Source: Chloroflexota bacterium (GTDB lineage: Bacteria; Chloroflexota; Anaerolineae; Promineifilales; Promineifilaceae). Taken from it: a stretch of 6,624 nt of DNA. Of this stretch, positions 5,482 to 6,624 are shown in pieces. A program made the translations under genes and the position numbers. Location: positions 1 through 6,624 of the forward strand of contig QQUD01000221.1 of assembly GCA_008501785.1 (NCBI GenBank), given 5' to 3'. The notes below the pieces were generated by a model that saw only the letters and a list, made by a program, of their open reading frames with translations, was not told where the DNA came from and did not search any database. The first letter of the stretch is position 1. Every line of letters starts with the position of its first letter.

Positions 5482-5661
5482 ATGGCTAGAACATATAAGC
5501 GTCGTCAACCCAAAAAGAAACCACCCAAGCGATCCAAGCGCGATCAGATTTATAAACGGAAGCGCAGCTTCGCCGAAAAATTCCTGATTGTGATGGGAAT
5601 TCTCATTGTGTTAAGTATGGTTTTGGGGTTGGTGATTCAGCAGGGATCAAGCCTGTTTTAA
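5482..5661 (+). CDS. Small basic single-span membrane protein of unknown function
   Basis: 59 residues, not recognised as a named family. Residues 2-32 are extremely basic (MARTYKRRQPKKKPPKRSK at the start, many Lys, Arg and Pro), and residues 33-52 form one hydrophobic span (KFLIVMGILIVLSMVLGLVI), followed by a short polar tail. By the positive-inside rule the basic part is cytoplasmic and could contact nucleic acid, ribosomes or acidic lipids. ATG at 5482 follows GAGGAGAG at a spacing of about eight to ten bases, a strong promoter lies upstream and a terminator just downstream, so this is a complete one-gene transcription unit. The gene is too short for many automatic callers. Confidence 0.75.
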   Translation: MARTYKRRQPKKKPPKRSKRDQIYKRKRSFAEKFLIVMGILIVLSMVLGLVIQQGSSLF

Positions 5662-5688
5662 GCTTCCAAACTTTCAGCAGATTCATTT

Positions 5689-5738
5689 AAGTAGAGCAAA
5701 CCACCATATTTTGGTCGGGCGCTCTACTTTTGCTTTTT
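5689..5738 (+). terminator. Terminator between the converging small gene and RidA gene
   Basis: Arms AAGTAGAGC (5689-5697) and GCTCTACTT (5721-5729) pair over nine bases, with a possible inner ACCA/TGGT stem, followed on the plus strand by TTTTGCTTTTT. It lies 28 bp after the small gene's stop. On the minus strand the U tract after the stem is weak, so it serves the RidA transcript less convincingly. Confidence 0.75.
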
Positions 5739-5747
5739 ATAGCAAGT

Positions 5748-6149
5748 TCATGCGTTGCCATTTATTTTACAAACCGCATCCGCCTCAATTTCAACCAGTA
5801 AATCAGGGGTAATCAATCGGCTAACTTCAACCAACGTAGCGGCAGGTCGCACATCTCGAAAGTATTCACCATGTGCCCGTCCAACAGCTTCCCATTGGTC
5901 GATGTTGGTAACAAACATGCGCGTCCGCACCACGTCCTGCATCGATGCACCAGCTTCTTCGAGTGCCTTCTCAATCTTTTGCAAAATGAATATGGTTTGC
6001 GCATACGGATCATTTGGCCCAACAATGTTTCCATCTTCAGTAACGGCCGTTGTCCCCGCCACATGCACACGATTCCCCACACGCACCGCCCGCGAATATC
6101 CCACAATCGATTCCCACTTCGCCCCACTCGAAATATTTTGCCTTTTCAT
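5748..6149 (-). CDS. RidA/YjgF/YER057c family protein, lacking the catalytic arginine
   Basis: 133 residues, the normal size of a Rid subunit, which forms trimers in the cytoplasm. Recognisable stretches are [13 protein letters not shown] (24-36), [16 protein letters not shown] (68-83) and [12 protein letters not shown]...[10 protein letters not shown] (101-126). Classical RidA hydrolyses reactive enamine and imine intermediates of PLP enzymes and uses the Arg of a PAR(S/T) motif; here that place reads Pro-Ala-Ala-Thr, while the Glu of VEIEA is kept. It probably belongs to a Rid subgroup without the standard deaminase activity. ATG at 6149 has AAAGGG seven bases upstream. The DUF2877/AllH-like gene lies 76 bp upstream on the same strand, suggesting shared expression and a role in nitrogen metabolism, which is inference. 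ACGGCCGT codes for Thr-Ala-Val at 34-36. Confidence 0.9.
   Translation of the reverse strand: MKRQNISSGAKWESIVGYSRAVRVGNRVHVAGTTAVTEDGNIVGPNDPYAQTIFILQKIEKALEEAGASMQDVVRTRMFVTNIDQWEAVGRAHGEYFRDVRPAATLVEVSRLITPDLLVEIEADAVCKINGNA
6043..6050. repeat. Iterated palindrome ACGGCCGT, copy 5
   Basis: Ten-base palindrome (6042-6051) in the RidA gene, read Thr-Ala-Val in the beta strand of VAGTTAV. Confidence 0.95.
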
Positions 6150-6167
6150 ACAATCCCTTTGTTTATC

Positions 6168-6227
6168 AACACGGATTCAAGAAAACTCGGACAATATTTT
6201 TTGTCTGTGGTTTCTTGTGACCGTGTT
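6168..6227. repeat. 60-nt imperfect palindrome between the AllH-like and RidA genes
   Basis: Outer arms AACACGG (6168-6174) and CCGTGTT (6221-6227), middle arms CAAGAAA (6178-6184) and TTTCTTG (6211-6217), and inner arms GACAA (6190-6194) and TTGTC (6201-6205) all pair in register, interrupted by small internal loops. It nearly fills the gap, overlaps the stop codon of the AllH-like gene (6226-6228) and ends 18 bp before the RidA start. It could act as a processing or attenuation hairpin. There is no U tract that would make it a standard terminator. Confidence 0.75.
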
Positions 6228-6624
6228 ATTGTTTATTCAAATCAACAATTTTGGTAACGGCCGTAAACCCCGACAACGCATCAGCTCCCGAACTATGCCC
6301 AATATCCAAGATTCGATTAACGGCCGTTTCCCACTCCCCATCATTTACCATCAACTGCTCATAAAACTCATGCCACGCCGCCACCGCCTCACCGCGTGCC
6401 GCCGCCTTGAGCCACGCCCCCGAAAGAGTCGTCGTACGCGGGGTTCCCGTTTCCACCACAATCTCCCTCCACGGACGAACAGCCTGCGCTGGCAGCGTCG
6501 CAAACAAACCAAACAACACCCCAACCAAAAAGTCATCTCCCGCAGGCGTCAAACCTTGACCCAATCCAGATATTTTTGAAACGGCCGTTTGAAATGCGTC
6601 ATAATTTTTCGTCACAACGGCTTG
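6226..6624 (-). CDS. DUF2877 / AllH-like protein, C-terminal part (5' end beyond the window)
   Basis: 132 residues are visible and the frame is open to the window edge, where codons read Gln-Ala-Val-Val-Thr-Lys, so the start lies outside. The diagnostic motif is GLGQGLTPAGDDFLVG (about visible residues 20-35), matching the GLxPGLTPSGDD signature of DUF2877. Members include AllH, linked to oxamate carbamoyltransferase in allantoin degradation. The end, GHSSGADALSGFTAV, also fits the family, with a conserved Gly-Asp/Ser-Gly-rich turn. Family members are usually about twice as long as the visible part. RidA follows 76 bp downstream. Three ACGGCCGT copies occur within about 330 bp here, the densest cluster in the window. 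The family assignment is good; the substrate is unknown. Confidence 0.75.
   Translation of the reverse strand, partial: QAVVTKNYDAFQTAVSKISGLGQGLTPAGDDFLVGVLFGLFATLPAQAVRPWREIVVETGTPRTTTLSGAWLKAAARGEAVAAWHEFYEQLMVNDGEWETAVNRILDIGHSSGADALSGFTAVTKIVDLNKQ
6257..6264. repeat. Iterated palindrome ACGGCCGT, copy 6
   Basis: Near the 3' end of the AllH-like gene, read Phe-Thr-Ala-Val-Thr. The palindrome does not extend symmetrically beyond the octamer except by chance bases. Confidence 0.95.
6320..6327. repeat. Iterated palindrome ACGGCCGT, copy 7
   Basis: Ten-base palindrome (6319-6328) read Glu-Thr-Ala-Val-Asn. The plus-strand bases to its right (TTCCCACTCCCCATCA) resemble the right flank of copies 2 and 3. 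Confidence 0.95.
6581..6588. repeat. Iterated palindrome ACGGCCGT, copy 8
   Basis: Twelve-base palindrome (6579-6590) read Gln-Thr-Ala-Val-Ser just before the GLTPAGDD motif of the AllH-like protein. Confidence 0.95.

Noticed and set aside
5755..6579. Plus-strand open frame of 274 codons across the RidA and AllH-like genes
   Set aside because: It runs antisense through two recognised families and the gap between them; no ribosome site or family pattern supports it.
6613..6615. GTG at 6615 as the start of the AllH-like gene
   Set aside because: The frame stays open to the window end and the visible part lacks the N-terminal half of the family, so GTG here is an internal Val codon.

Overview
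The window looks like a chromosomal segment of a free-living bacterium with a large accessory genome, most probably a member of the Chloroflexota (Anaerolineae-like); Cyanobacteria are the main alternative. The clues are an effector-associated-domain (EAD) protein with Gly-Asp-Lys repeats next to an NB-ARC/TPR ATPase, a flotillin/NfeD pair, and the octamer palindrome ACGGCCGT repeated eight times in 6.6 kb. The phylum call is inference from gene content, not proof. TGA ends the RidA gene at a normal family length, so the standard bacterial code is assumed.

Layout. On the minus strand, reading from high to low coordinates: the C-terminal part of a DUF2877/AllH-like gene (6226 to window end), then a RidA-family gene (5748-6149), separated by a 60-nt imperfect palindrome. 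A shared terminator (5689-5738) divides these from a plus-strand gene for a 59-residue basic single-span membrane protein (5482-5661). A 360-bp divergent intergenic region (5122-5481) holds a promoter for each direction, two consecutive inverted repeats and a possible 43-codon ORF. Then come, on the minus strand, an NfeD-like membrane protein (4558-5121) and a flotillin/SPFH protein (3019-4506) as an operon, closed by a strong hairpin terminator (2959-2998). Last is a two-gene conflict/signalling module: an EAD adaptor-like protein (2136-2855) and an NB-ARC/TPR STAND ATPase (21-2066).

How the genes may work together. NfeD and flotillin are an established pair that forms membrane microdomain assemblies. 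The EAD and NB-ARC/TPR proteins share a Gly-Asn-Ile-Ser ... Ala-Ile-Gly-Arg segment, which suggests that they assemble together as sensor/ATPase and adaptor or effector. RidA and the AllH-like protein may both belong to nitrogen or amine metabolism.

Most notable observations. (1) ACGGCCGT is heavily over-represented and, in every coding copy, is read in the same frame as Thr-Ala-Val. (2) The NB-ARC/TPR gene has none of these palindromes and is visibly AT-richer, as expected for a recent arrival. (3) That gene is cut by an in-frame TGA inside a TPR whose pattern resumes in the same frame up to the window edge. (4) Both genes of the conflict module carry a run of eight G on the coding strand, possible phase-variation sites.
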